Source: an uncultured Polaribacter sp. (GTDB taxonomy: Bacteria; Bacteroidota; Bacteroidia; Flavobacteriales; Flavobacteriaceae). Taken from it: 64,000 bases of DNA. Shown piece by piece: positions 1 to 13,400 of this stretch. How positions within the stretch are numbered: the stretch's first letter is position 1; the number at the start of each line of letters is the position of its first letter. Below the pieces are notes generated by a model. The model worked only from the letters and a program-made list of their open reading frames with translations, searched no databases and had not been told where the DNA came from. The translations under genes were made by a program, and so were the position numbers. The stretch is from NCBI RefSeq assembly GCF_947496195.1, contig NZ_CANMBY010000001.1, forward strand, positions 620,001 to 684,000, in the 5' to 3' direction.

Positions 1-3000
1 TTATCTACAGAAATTACGGTTATTAAATTAGCACTAGATACTGTTAAACTTGCAGCTAAAACATCTCCTGCATTTGTTGGGTCTGTTTGGTTTCCTATTG
101 CTCTCTGTGTTATAGTATTTGTAATGGTTTGCGCATTAGTACCAGCATCTACAGTTGCAGAAATAGTTATAGTTGCACTTGCAAATTTGTTAATTGTACC
201 AATATTCCAAATTCCTGTTGACGATGAATAGGTACCTTGTGTACTTGATGCACTTGCAAATGTTAAACCTGTTGGAACAAAGTCTTCTAATGTTATATTA
301 TTTTCATCATTTGGTCCATTATTAGTAACAACAATACTATAATTTACAGTATCTCCAACATTAGGATTTGTATTATCTACAGAAATAGCTGTTATTAAGT
401 TTGAGCTTGTTACTGTTAAACTAGCAGATAATACGTCTCCAATTGTAGATATATCAGCCTCATCTGCTGTTGCAGGAGTTATAGTGCTAACTATAGTTTC
501 TCCTCCTTTATCAGCATCTATAGTGGCAGTTACTTGTAATGTTGCAGTACCATTTGCTGCAATTGTACCTACTGTCCAGAGTTGAGTTGCATTAGAATAA
601 CTTCCTTGACTTGCTGTATTACTTACATAAGTAACACCAGATGGTAAATTATCTGTTAAGCTAACATTTGTGTAAGATGATGGACCATTATTTGTTAAAG
701 TTATGGTGTAATTTATAGTATCTCCTGTATTAGGTGATGTGTTGTCTACTGTTTTAACAGTAATTAAATTACCACCTGTTACTGTAATTGGTATAGATAA
801 TACATCACCTGTACTACTTACATCTGATTGATCAGCAACAGCAGCAGTTGTTGTATTTGTAATTACACTTCCAATGGTACCTGAATCTACAGTAGCTGTT
901 ATCGTTAATGTTGCTTTACTTCCTTTTGCAATTGTACCAATTATCCATAAACCTGAACCATTATTATACGTTCCAGAAGTTACAGATGCAGAACCTACTA
1001 AAGTAAGACCAGAAGGTAATAAACTTGTTAAAGAAACATTTGTAGCATTTGTACTACTTATATTAGAAACATTTACATTGTATTCAATTGTGTTTCCTTC
1101 ATTAGGCACTGCATTATCTACACTTATGGTTGTTATTAGATCTATACTAGTAACATTCATTACTGCACTTAACACATTAGAAGATAAAGCACTGCTAGTA
1201 TGGTCTCCATTTGCAGCAGTAGTATTTACTGTTATTGATGTACCTCCTGTATTATTATTAACGGTTGAGGTAACTACTAAAGTAGCTTGTGCTCCATTTG
1301 CTAAATTACCAATAGACCAAACTCCTGTACCAGAAGTAAAACTACCTTGAGAAGCAGTATTGCTAACAAAAGTTAATCCTGAAGGAACTAAACTTGTTAG
1401 GCTAATATTTTCGTCTGCTGTTGGTCCATTGTTTGTTACTGTGATAGTATAAGTTACAGTGTCACCTTCATTTGGTGATGCATTAGAAACAACAACATTT
1501 GTTAATAATTTTGCACCTAATACATTTATTGTAGCTGTTAAATTATCTCCATTTGTATTTGGGTCTGTTACTGTACCAGAAGCAGCAGTTGAAGTACTTA
1601 TTATTGCAGTACCTGCAGTATTTGCATCTACAGTAGCATTAATAGTTAAAGTTGCAGTACCTCCATTTGTAAGTGCTCCAATACTCCATAAACCAGTTCC
1701 TGAAGTGTAAGAACCTTGACTTGGTGAATCTGAAGCATAGGTTACTCCACTTGGTAAAAGGTTTGTTAAGTTTATACCTGATTCTGAGTTTGGCCCAGCA
1801 TTTCTAACTGATAATGTATAAACAATAGTATCTCCTTCATTTGGTGCAGTATTATCTACTGACAATTGTGTAATTAAATTTGCAGTTTGAACCACAATAT
1901 CTGATTGTAAAACATCTCCAGTTGTAGTTGGGTCTGTTTGATCTCCAGTTGCTGCTGTTATTATATTACTAATTGTACTTCCACCAGTATTAGCGTCTAC
2001 AGTTGCTTCTATTTCTAGAGTAACTGTTGTAAATTTTGCTATGTTACCAATTGTCCATAATCCAGAACCTGAAGTATAGCTTCCAAAACTTGGCGTATCT
2101 GAACTATAAGTAACGCCTGAAGGTAATAATGCTGTTAAGCTTGTGTTAGTTTCATCACTTGGGCCATTATTTGTAACACTTATTAAATATTTAACTGTGT
2201 CACCAACATTAGGGTTAGGATTATCTACTCTAATCGTTGTTACTAAGTTTGCACTTGTAACATTTACATCTACACTAATAATATCTCCATTAGTTGTTGG
2301 GTCTGCTTGATCTCCTGATGCTCTAGATGCAATTGTATTTGTAATGGTTTGTCCTCCTTGATTTGAGTCTATTGTACCTTTAATTTTAAGGGTAGCCTTA
2401 TCAGATGTATTTATGGTACCAATTGTCCATAAACCAGTTCCTGAATCATATGTTCCTTGGGTTGTTGTATGACTTGTATAAGTAACTCCAGATGGTAAAA
2501 GGTCTGTTAACGAAACATTTGTATCATTTAAACCACTATTATTTACAACATTTATTGTGTATTCTATAGTGTCTCCAACATTTGGAGTTGGGTTATCAAC
2601 AGAAATTAATGTTACTAAATCTGATGCACTAACAACAATATCTTCTGTTAAATCATCTCCTGCTGTTGTACTGTCTGTTTGGTCTCCAGCTGCTGTTGAA
2701 GTAATTGTGTTTGTAATTGTATTTCCAAGAGTTCCAGCATCGACAGTAGCTGTTATATTTAAAGTTTCTGAAGTTCCTTTAGCTATATTTCCAATAGTCC
2801 AAATGCCATTGGAAGAATTATATGTACCTGCTGTAGCAGAACTGATAACAAAAGTTACACCTGTTGGAAGTTGGTCTGTTAAAGAAACATTAGTTGCATT
2901 TGTATTACTAATGTTAGATACGTTTATTGTATAAACAATTGTATTTCCTTCATTAGGTACAGGGTTGTCAACTGTTTTTGTAGTCACTAAATTAACAGTG

Positions 3001-6000
3001 GTTACATTAATAGCTGCAGATAATACATTTCCAGTAGTATTTGGGTTTGTATGATCTCCATCAGCTTTTGTTGTTGTTGTAGTTATGGTAGATCCTCCAG
3101 TACTTGCGTTAACTGTTGCTCTAATAGTTAAGGTAGCAGAAGCACCATTAGCTAAAGTACCAATTTGCCATTTCCCTAATCCTCCAGAGTTATATGTTCC
3201 TAGACTTTCTGTTGCAGATACTAAAGTTAAACCTGCAGGCAACTGACTTGTTAACTCTACATTTCTATCTGTTGATGGACCATTATTAACAACAGTATAA
3301 GTATAAATAACTTCATCTCCTTCATTAGGAGTTGGGTTATTTACAAATAAAGTAGTTACTAATTTTGCGCTTTCTACAATAATACTTGCAGATAAAATAT
3401 CGCCTGTAGTATCTAAATCAACAACATCTCCAGAAGCTGCACTAATTGTATTTGTTATGGTATTTCCTCCTTGATTTGCTTCTACAGTTACAGTAATATC
3501 TAAAGTAGCTGTAGCTCCGTTTGTTAATGTTCCAATAGTCCATAAACTTGTAACAGAATCATAAGACCCTTGAGTAGCTGATGCACTAACATAAGTAACT
3601 CCAGTAGGTAAAACATCTGTTAACTTTGTGTTTAGCTCATCATTAGGACCCGCATTTCTTACTAAAATTCTATATACAATTGTTTCTAACTCATTAGGTG
3701 TAGGTTTATCTACGCTAATTGTTGTTACTAAGTTTGAAGTGGCTACTAAAATATCTGTAGATAAAACATCACCTACAGTTGTTGGATCTGTTTGGTTACC
3801 TGTTGCAGCAGTTGTTGTGTTTGTTATTGTATTTCCACTTTGGTTTGCATCTACTGTTGCTACTATTTCTAAACTAGCAGATGATAAAGCTGTTAAGCTT
3901 CCTAAATTCCAAGTTCCAGTAGAAGAAGTATAACTACCAGCAGAAGGATTTGAACTTACAAAAGTTAAACCAGAAGGTAATACGCTTGTTAAAGAAATAG
4001 CATCTTCATTAGAAGCTCCATTATTTGTTACTGTAATTGTATATTTTACTTGATCTCCAATATTTGGATTTTTATTATCAACATTAAGTACTGTTACTAA
4101 GTTTGCGCTAGTAACATTTACTGTAGCAGATAAGGTATCACCAACAGATGAAGGATCTGCTTCATTACCTTTAGCTGCTGTTGTTGTATTAGTTATTAAT
4201 TGTCCTCCTTGATTTGCGTCAATACTTGCAGTAATATTTAAAGTTGCATCACTATTTGTTGTAACATCTCCTACAGTCCAAAGTCCTGTATTTTCATCAT
4301 AAGTACCTTGACTTTGAGTATGACTAACATAAGTAACTCCAGAAGGTAATAGATCTGTTAAAGAAACATCTGTATGATCTGATGCACCTACATTAGAAAC
4401 AACTATCGTATAAACAATATTTGTATTAATGTTTGGTGTAGGATTGTCTACAGTTTTAACAGTAATTAAATTTGAATTTAATACTACAAGTGTTTTTGAT
4501 AAAACATCGCCTATTGCACTTGTATCTGATTGATCTGCAGCAGCAGAAGTTATTGTATTTATGATTGTACTTCCACTTGTACTTGCGTTAACAGTGGCAG
4601 TTATTTCTAAAGAAACATTTGCATTTGCATTTAAATCACCTATTGTCCAAAGTCCTGTAGTATTGTCATAAGTTCCTTGAGATGCTGTATGACTTACGTA
4701 AGTTAAACCAGCAGGTAAATTATCTGTTAAGTTTGCATTTGTAGCTGTTGTTGCACTAATATTAGTTACATCAATTGTAAACTTAATAGTACTTCCTTCA
4801 TTTGGTACACTGTTATTTAAACTTAAAACAGTAACTAAGTTAGTACTTGTTGGGTTTACATTTACTGATAAAACGTCTGCAGCAGTTGAAGGATCTGTTT
4901 GATCTCCAGTAGCAGCAGTTGTAGTTAGTGTTAATGTATTTCCTCCTTGATCATTATCTATTGAGGCTAAAATGGTTAACGTCTTTGTTGTATTTTTAGC
5001 TATAGCTCCAATAGTCCATAAACCTGAACCATCATTATAAGTACCATCACTTGGAGTTGCACTTACAAATCCAAAACCATTAGGTAATTTACTTGTTAAA
5101 CTTGTATTAGTTTCATCATTAGGTCCATTATTTGTAACCTTAATTGTAAATGTAACATTCTGCCCAACATTTGGTGTTGGGTTATCTACACTTAAAATAG
5201 TAACTAAGTCTGCACTTGTTACATTAATAGTTGCAGATAAAACATCACCTGTAGTTACTAAATCTATTTGGTCTCCTGTTGCTGCAGTAGTTGTATTTGT
5301 AATAGATTGCCCACCTTGATTTGCATCTACAGTTGCAGTAATATTTAATTTTGAGGTAGCACCAGCATTTAGAGAACCTATAGTCCATAAACCTGATGTA
5401 TTATTATAAGCACCAGATGCATCATCACTAACATAGGTAACTCCTGTTGGTAAAATACTTGTTAAAGAAACGTTTGTTTCATTACTTGGCCCTGCATTTT
5501 TTACAGTGATAGAAAATACAACTTGATTGCCCACATTTGGTGTTGGGTTATTTACAGAAGCAACTGTAATTAAGTTAGCAGAAGTTGGTGTAAAAGTTTG
5601 AGATAAAACATCTCCTGATGTTGTTGCATCTGTTTGATTACCTGTTGCTGCAGTAGAAGTAATTGTGTTTGTTACATTACCTTGATCTGAATTTACTGTT
5701 GTATTTACTGTTAATGTTGCAGAAGCTGATTTAGCAATATCTCCAATTGTCCAAACACCTGAAGTATTATTGTATGAGCCAACTGTAGCTGCTCCACTTG
5801 TAAATGTTAATCCAGCAGGTACTAAACTTGTTAATGAAACACCAGTTGCGTTTCCTGGACCATTATTGGTTACTGTTATTGTATATGAAAAAGTATCATT
5901 TACATTTGGTGTGCTATTAGGTATAGCAACTACAGTAATTAAATTTGAACTAGTTACAGTTATTGACGCTGTTAAAACATCTCCAACAGTTGTAGCGTCT

Positions 6001-7450
6001 GTTTCTGTAGCAGTTACAGAAGAAATGGTATTGTCTATATGGTTTCCTGCTGTTCCATTATCTACAGTTGCTGTAATTTCTAAAGAAGTAGTACCTGTTG
6101 CAGTAATATTACCAACAGTCCAAACTCCAGTAGAAGCATTATATGCTCCTGATCCATTGTCTGAAACATACGTTACTCCAGTAGGTAATGAATTGTTTAA
6201 AACAACATTTGTAGCATCATCAGTTCCAGAGTTTGTAATAGTAATGGTGTATTTTATGGTACCACCTTCATTAGGTGAGCTATTGTCTACACTAATTGTT
6301 GTTACTAAATTGATGCTTTTTACAGTTATATCTGCATTTGCTGATGGTAGCGTATTTGTAGCACTTTGATCTGAAACAATTTTTGAAACTGTATTAGAAA
6401 TTGTACTACCAGAAGTACCACTATTTACAGTTGCTGTAATTTCTAAAGTTGCAGAAGTTGATGCTGCAATTGCAGAAGGATTCCAAATACCTGTTGCTGA
6501 ATTATAGGATCCAGATCCATTATCTGATACGTAAGTAAGTCCTGATGGTAATACAGAAGTTAAAGCTAAACCTGTTGCAGAATTAGGACCATTATTTGTA
6601 ATAGTAATTGTGTACTTTATGGTGTCTCCTTCATTTGGAGTAGAATTATCTACAGCTATTGTTGTAACTAATGCTGCTTGATTTACAGTAATTGCTTGCG
6701 TTAAAACATCTCCTGTTGTTGTTGCATCTGTTTCAGTTAAACTTGCAGCAATAGTATTAGATATTGTGTTTCCACCTTCACCTGCATTTACAGTACCTGT
6801 AATATGTAGTGTTTTACTATTACCAGAAGCTATATTTCCAACTGACCAAATACCAGTTGAATTATCAAAATCTCCTGAGCCATCATCAGATGTATAAGTA
6901 AGTCCAGAAGGAATACTAGCTGAAGAAACTACAACATTTGTTGATGTACTTGGTCCATTATTGGTAACTCTTATTTGGTACGTTATTTCATCTCCTTCAT
7001 TAGGGTTTGCATTGTCTACAGATAAAATGGTTACAATATTTGCTTGTGCTACAGGAGTAATTTCTACTTTATCAAAATCGTCTTCTGTTTGGTTTCCATT
7101 ACCTGGAGTAGAATTAGAATCTGTTTGATCTACAAACATAATTTCTGCTTCTTGTGTAAATAAACCGGTTGCATTTACTGAGGCAGTTATTGCTAAAGTT
7201 TCTGAACTTGCATTATTTAAATTACCAATAAACCAATTTCCACTAGCAGCATCGTAAGTTCCTGAACTAGGAGTTGCACTTACAAAAGTAAAGCCTGATG
7301 CCAATAAACTTTTAACATCTACATTAGTTGCGTTACTAGGGCCAGAATTTGTTGCTGTTATTGTAAAAACAATGTTACTTCCCACATCTGGTGTGGTTGA
7401 GTTAGCTGCAATAGATAGGCTTAAATTAGACTCATTATCTATTGTTAACG
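1..7450 (-). repeat. Tandem DUF11 repeat array, 20 complete copies plus one cut by the edge
   Basis: The translated frame repeats a unit of about 123 residues (about 370 bp). Each copy opens with a variant of NLVTxxSVDNPxPNxGDTVxY, continues with TNNGPxxxTNVSLT, LPSGVTYVS, GTYxxxTGLWTIG and ATVDxxxGGxTITNT, and ends with DPTTxGDVLSA. Copies start near 7430, 7030, 6680, 6310, 5960, 5580, 5210, 4840, 4480, 4110, 3740, 3370, 2990, 2620, 2250, 1880, 1510, 1150, 770, 400 and 30 on the minus strand. DUF11 domains are Ig-like beta sandwiches found in long bacterial surface proteins. Confidence 0.9.
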
Positions 7451-10400
7451 TTACTGTTGCTGTCTTAGAAACACTTGTAGGAGTATTTGTAACATTATAT
7501 ATGACTGTAACTGTTTTTCCTGCTTCTGCTGTTGTTGGTGTATATGTTAGTTTACCTGTAAGATTATCAAAACTTACAGTGCCTACTGCTGTTCCTCCAG
7601 ATTGAGTGATGGTTGTATTGGTTCCTGCTAAGAAATCATCATTTACTAAAATATCTACCTCAGTTGCTTGTCCAACTTTTGCTGTTGCAGTATCATCATT
7701 TGCTGTAGGTGAATTAACATTTGGATCTGTACTATTTGGATTCCCATCATTATCGATATCTGGATCTGTAGCATCTGGAATTTGATCTCCATCTGTATCT
7801 TTCTGTACTACAATTGTTACAATTCCATTTGAACAATTTGTTGGGTCTACATTTTCACAAATACTGTATTCTAAGAAATAAATACCTGAAGTAACAGCTG
7901 AAGTAACACTAATATTTCCAGTAGAAGTATCTAATGAAATTCCTGCATTTGATGTACTAATTTGACTAAGTGTAACTTCTGTTATTAAAGCTGATGTACT
8001 ATTTAGTAAATCATTAGTAAGTACATTTACAATAGCTGAATTTGCCACTTTTTCTACAACTTCTATACCATCATTATTTGCGCTTATAATATTAGAAATA
8101 ATAGATAAAACAGCTGCATTAGATGTAAAGTCTGTATCACAAACATAAGAGGGTGTGTTTATGATTACTCTATACTGATTACTGTTAAAAGTGCTATTAT
8201 TTGGTGTTACTACTAAATTAGCAGTTGTTGAACCAGAATAGTTTGTATTGTCTGTTAAATCTACCCAACTACTTGTACCTCCATCATTAACTTGCCATTG
8301 ATAAGTTGGTTCTGTACCAGATCCAGTTATTGTTGGTATTGTAGAAAAAGTAATAGCTCTATTAATGTTGGTTAAATGGTCTACTGGATGAGTTGTAATA
8401 CCTGCTAATGCTTTAGAGGCTTGTAAAAAATCGTTTGCTCCATTTGTATCGTTATCTGAAGGTAAAGTATTGTAAAGATTACCTGTTACACCAGCAGCAA
8501 TTACTAAACCATTTGCATCTACTACAGGATTTCCTGAGCCATATTTACCATTATTATCAGTATCTGTATTTGCGCCATAAACTTCATTAACATCGTTACA
8601 ACCATCATTGTCTGAATCTGTATCTAAAGAATTTAAAATACCATCACCATCTAAATCAGGTTTATCAAAAATACTTGCCCCTACTTTTACTGTAAAGGTA
8701 TCATTACCATCAGATTTTAGTGCTCTAATAATAAATGGATTTGTAAAAACAGAGACTAAATTAGCTGTAAATCCAGCACCAGCTGTATTGTTACCAGAAG
8801 TTATAGAAACAGTTCTTCCATTAGCTGAAATTGTACCTGTTGTACCTGATTTTAAAGTAAAATTAGTTAAAGGTTGGGTAAAAGTTAAAACCATATTAGT
8901 CTGTGCATAACTAACATCTATAGTAACTTGTTCTAAATCTGACAATTTAGCTGAACCTTGTGGGTTAAAATTAAATGTGTTGTCTTCTCCTGTAGGACTA
9001 GCTGCACAAGAAATTTCTTTACCATTATTAAAAAACTCTGATGCATTACCTATACCACCATTTGCTGTGTTTCCTCGATTTTTAAAGTCAATATTATAAA
9101 CTATACTTCCAGATAAACTAGATAAAGTTCCAGTAACGTTTCCTGTACCTGAACCTGTATTAAAAGCAGTACCAACAATAGTTGTTTTTAAACCTTCTTC
9201 AGTATCTAAAATACCATCATTATCGTCATCTAAATCATTAATATCTGCTACTAAATCTCCATCTGTATCTTTTAAAATTGTAACAGAAATTGTTGCTGTT
9301 GTACAATTGGTTGGATCTATTTTTTGGCATATTTGATAATCAAAAGTATATACCCCTATAGGTGTTGTGCCATCTGTAGCTAATTGACCCGTTGTTAAAT
9401 CTAAAGTTAAACCAGAAGGTATTGACCCCGAAGTTGAAATTGTTACATCTGTGTTATTTACTGTTGCTGCATTTAACTCATCGTTTGTTAAAATGCTACT
9501 TATTAAAACTGTAGTGTTATTTTCTGAAGTTGCAATATTATCATTATTAGCAACTATTGGGTCTGAAGTAACTAGTAACTTAGCAGAGTTAGACTCAAAA
9601 GAAGAACCACAAACAATTGTTGGGTTATCTATCTTAACTCTGTATAAATTATCTCTTAAAGAAGAGGTTACATTTGTTAAAAATAATGTGTCTTTTGCAA
9701 CACCATTGTAAGTAGCTGTATTTGATAAATCTTGCCAGCTATTTGTTCCTTTTAACTTTATTTGCCATTGATAAGTAGGTGGTAAACCTGTACTTGTAGT
9801 ATTTAATTGAAAAGTTAAAAATGTATCTGAATTTGATTGAACTGTAGCTGGAAAACTAGGATGAGTTTTAAAACTTGTTGCAATATTAGAAGTTTGCAAG
9901 AAATCTTCAGTACCATCGTTATTAATATCATTTGGTAAGTTGGTGTAGCTATTACCAGATACGCCTGCTGCTATTACCAAACCATTAGCATCTACTGTTG
10001 GTTTTCCTGTGCCATAGATACCATCATTATCAGGGTCTGCAGAGACACCATAAGCTTCAACAACATCAAAACAAGAATCTCCATCAGAATCTGAGTCTAA
10101 AGAGTTCGAAATACCATCTAAATCTTTATCAGAATCTGGACAAGATGATAGAGGTATCATAGTATAAATTAAATTAAGAGCTAATTTGTCATTATCGTTA
10201 GAAATACCATCACCTGAAGAAACACCTCCTACAGTAGTTAAAATATCTACATCAGAAATTAAAATATCATTGTAGGTGCCATCTTTAATAATTACTCTAT
10301 CTCCAACACTATCAACAGCTAATACTACATCTGTTCTTGAAGGATCTGCTTCAAATATGGCTTGAAAAGACCCACCTTGTGTAAACGATGTTACTTTACC

Positions 10401-13400
10401 AAAAGGACCATCAAAAATTCTAGTTTTAGCACCAATTGTATTTGGTGTATCTGGGTTAACATTTTTTGCAGATAAAGTTCTACCCCATTTTGTTGCAGAT
10501 GCTTGTGTAACTAAAACAGTTTTATCTGCATTAGATGACCATTTTTGTATTTCTGTAAACTCAGTATCAGATAACCAAGATTCTATAGTTGGCACCTTAT
10601 CAATACCTCCTATAAAAAGACCATCAAGATTTAAACTATTTAAAAGTGTTTCAGTTATTGGGTTTGTACTAGTTATTGGAACTAAAATAATTTCTGTTTT
10701 TACAATTCCATTAGGTCCAAAATTTGCAGGGTTTTCAATTTTTTTAGTTAATGCATTTACCATTGTTGAACCATCAAATGTATATCCATTATCATTATCA
10801 AAATCTCTAGAATTAGTTATGTAACCTAACCTCATTTGAGATGGCAAAGTACATACACCTTCAACCTTATCTAAAATACCATCATTATCATCATCTAAAT
10901 CATTTACATCTGCAACTCCATCAAAATCTGTATCTAATAAAACAATTATTGTTATAGTTGCTGTTTGACAGTTTGTAGGGTCTGCATCTTCACATAAAGT
11001 ATATGACAATGTGTATGTGCCAGGTGTTACAGTGTTATCTACAATGATATTACCTGTAGTTGTTTCTATAGTAATCCCAGAAACTGTAGTACCTGTTTGT
11101 GTTAACGTTGTAGTTTTAGAAGAGCCATTGATAATAGGTAGAGCACCAAGAAAAGTATCATTTGCAATAACACTTGTTGGTAAAGTTAATGCTGTAGCTG
11201 TAGAACTTAATTGAGAAATGGTATAAGAATCGTCTACTAAAACTATTGGGTGTTTGTTTACGGTTAAAGTAGCTGCAGAACTAGTTTGTGGATTTAAACA
11301 TACATTAGCTACAGGACTTACAATACACCTATATTTATATCCATTTTTATCTGATAATGGATTTGTTATTGAAAGTGTTGCAGTAGTTGCACCACTATAC
11401 AAACCACCATCTGTAATATCTGCAAAAGTACCTGTACCTGGGTCTTCTTGCCATTGATATGCTGGGTCTAAACCTGTACCTTGTAATTGAGGAGTAACTG
11501 AAAAAGTGGCAACATCAGTAATAGAAACAGCTGTATTTGCTGGTTGTGTACTTATACTTACAACTTCTTTAGAAAGTTGCAAATAGTCTCTAATAAGATC
11601 ATTATTCGAATCTAAAGGAGATTTAAGATAAGCTCTTGTTGATGGGGCAATACCTGCAGCAACTACTAAACCATTTGCATTTACGCCACCATTTGCTAAG
11701 GTTGGTGTTGCACCAAACTGTCCATTTCCATTAGTATCAGTACCTGCACCATAAGCTTCGTTTGCATCTCCACAACCATCAGAATCACTATCTGGAGATA
11801 AATAATCAAAAATACCATCTCCATTTTTATCTGTATGTGTAGCAACATCTGCAGAAAAAGATAATGTTTGATATCCAATACCTCCTGCTCCATTTTCATT
11901 ATTATAAGCTGTACCAATGGTTACTCCTTTTTCAAAATTTATTTCTGGTATAGCATTGGGTTTAGAATTTGTAATAAAAGGCAATGCATCTTGTCTTGTA
12001 CCAGATTTAGTATCTGCCATAAGCCTAACCTTTCTACCCAATAAATCTAATTCTAAGGTAGGGTTTCCTTCACCAGACCAAGGAGCCCATCCACCTCCAT
12101 TAACATCAAAAAGATTATTAAAAGCACTATTTCCATACTGGCTAGAGTTAAAGTTAACTATAACAACATTATTTATTTCTATATATATACCATCATCAAA
12201 ATATCCATTACCTGTTGCTTTAGATTGACTACCAATTTTAAAACTAACATCTACATTACTAACGGTTTCTTTTGGGGCAAAATTTACATCTATGGTTACA
12301 AAAGAAACTGTACCAATTCCAGCTCCAGAGCCTACTTCTGACCTTGAAACTGCATCAAAAGCAAACTTACCTGAAGTAGATCTATCTGTAACTATATATC
12401 CATTTGTTGGTGTAGAAATATTTGGCCCAGAAGCTGCTTTTATACTAGTAGATGAAGTATACGTACTTATTGGTCTTGATGGTATAACAGCCCCAAAACC
12501 TTCGTCTGTATTTAAAATTCCATCATTATCTGAATCTAAATCATCTGTATCTAAAACACCATCACCATCTGAATCTAGAACATCTTGTACTGTAATTGTA
12601 CCTGTTGCACTAACAAAGTTACAGTTGCCAAGTATAGGTATTGAATAATTATACACGCCTGTTTTTGTTGGAGTACCAGAAATTGTAAGAATATTTGAAG
12701 CTAAAGAAGCTTTAACACCTATAGGTAAGCCTGTAGCAGACCCTAGTGCAATTGCACCTGTTGTTGTATGCGTTATTGGTACTATTGAAACATCTTTTTG
12801 AACTGTAGGTGTAGCTGAAGGAGCAGACACTGTTTCATTTTCAGTAATTGTTAAAATACCTGTTGTGGAAGGCGCAGTTGAACATTGTTTACTTGTTGTA
12901 TTTACTGTATAATTAAAAGTACCACTTACTGATGCAGAACCAGATATTGTTAAAACTTGCGTAACATTATTAAAAGAGGCTGTAACACCTGTTGGCAAAC
13001 CAGTTACTGAAGCTGTAGAAAGGTTAACTCCTTTATAGGTAATATCTGTAATAGGTGTGTTTATACATTTGGTTTGATTGTCTGTATCTACAACAGAAGT
13101 TCTTCTAAGTCTTGCAGGTGTACCTGCAAAAGTAAAAACTACATTGTCATTTAAAGTGACACCTGAGAAAACTAAAACGCCTGATGCAAGTGCAGTTGGA
13201 GTAATTACGGAAACAGATCCGTTTGTAAAGTCTCCATTACCATCTTCATCTATTAATAAAGCATAGTCTGTATTTAATACTCCTGATAAACAAATACCAT
13301 TTAAATTAAAAATTAAATCTACAGTACCTACATTACCTGTATGTTTAACTTTCCACTCTCTTCTTAAACGTATTTTACCATCTTCTGACGTTGGTAAGTC

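Noticed and set aside
874..13266. Many plus-strand open frames (for example 874-1350, 2557-2934, 5770-6369, 12292-12648)
   Set aside because: They are antisense shadows of the giant minus-strand gene. Their Val/Thr/Pro-rich sequence simply mirrors the Ser/Thr/Asn/Gly-rich repeats.
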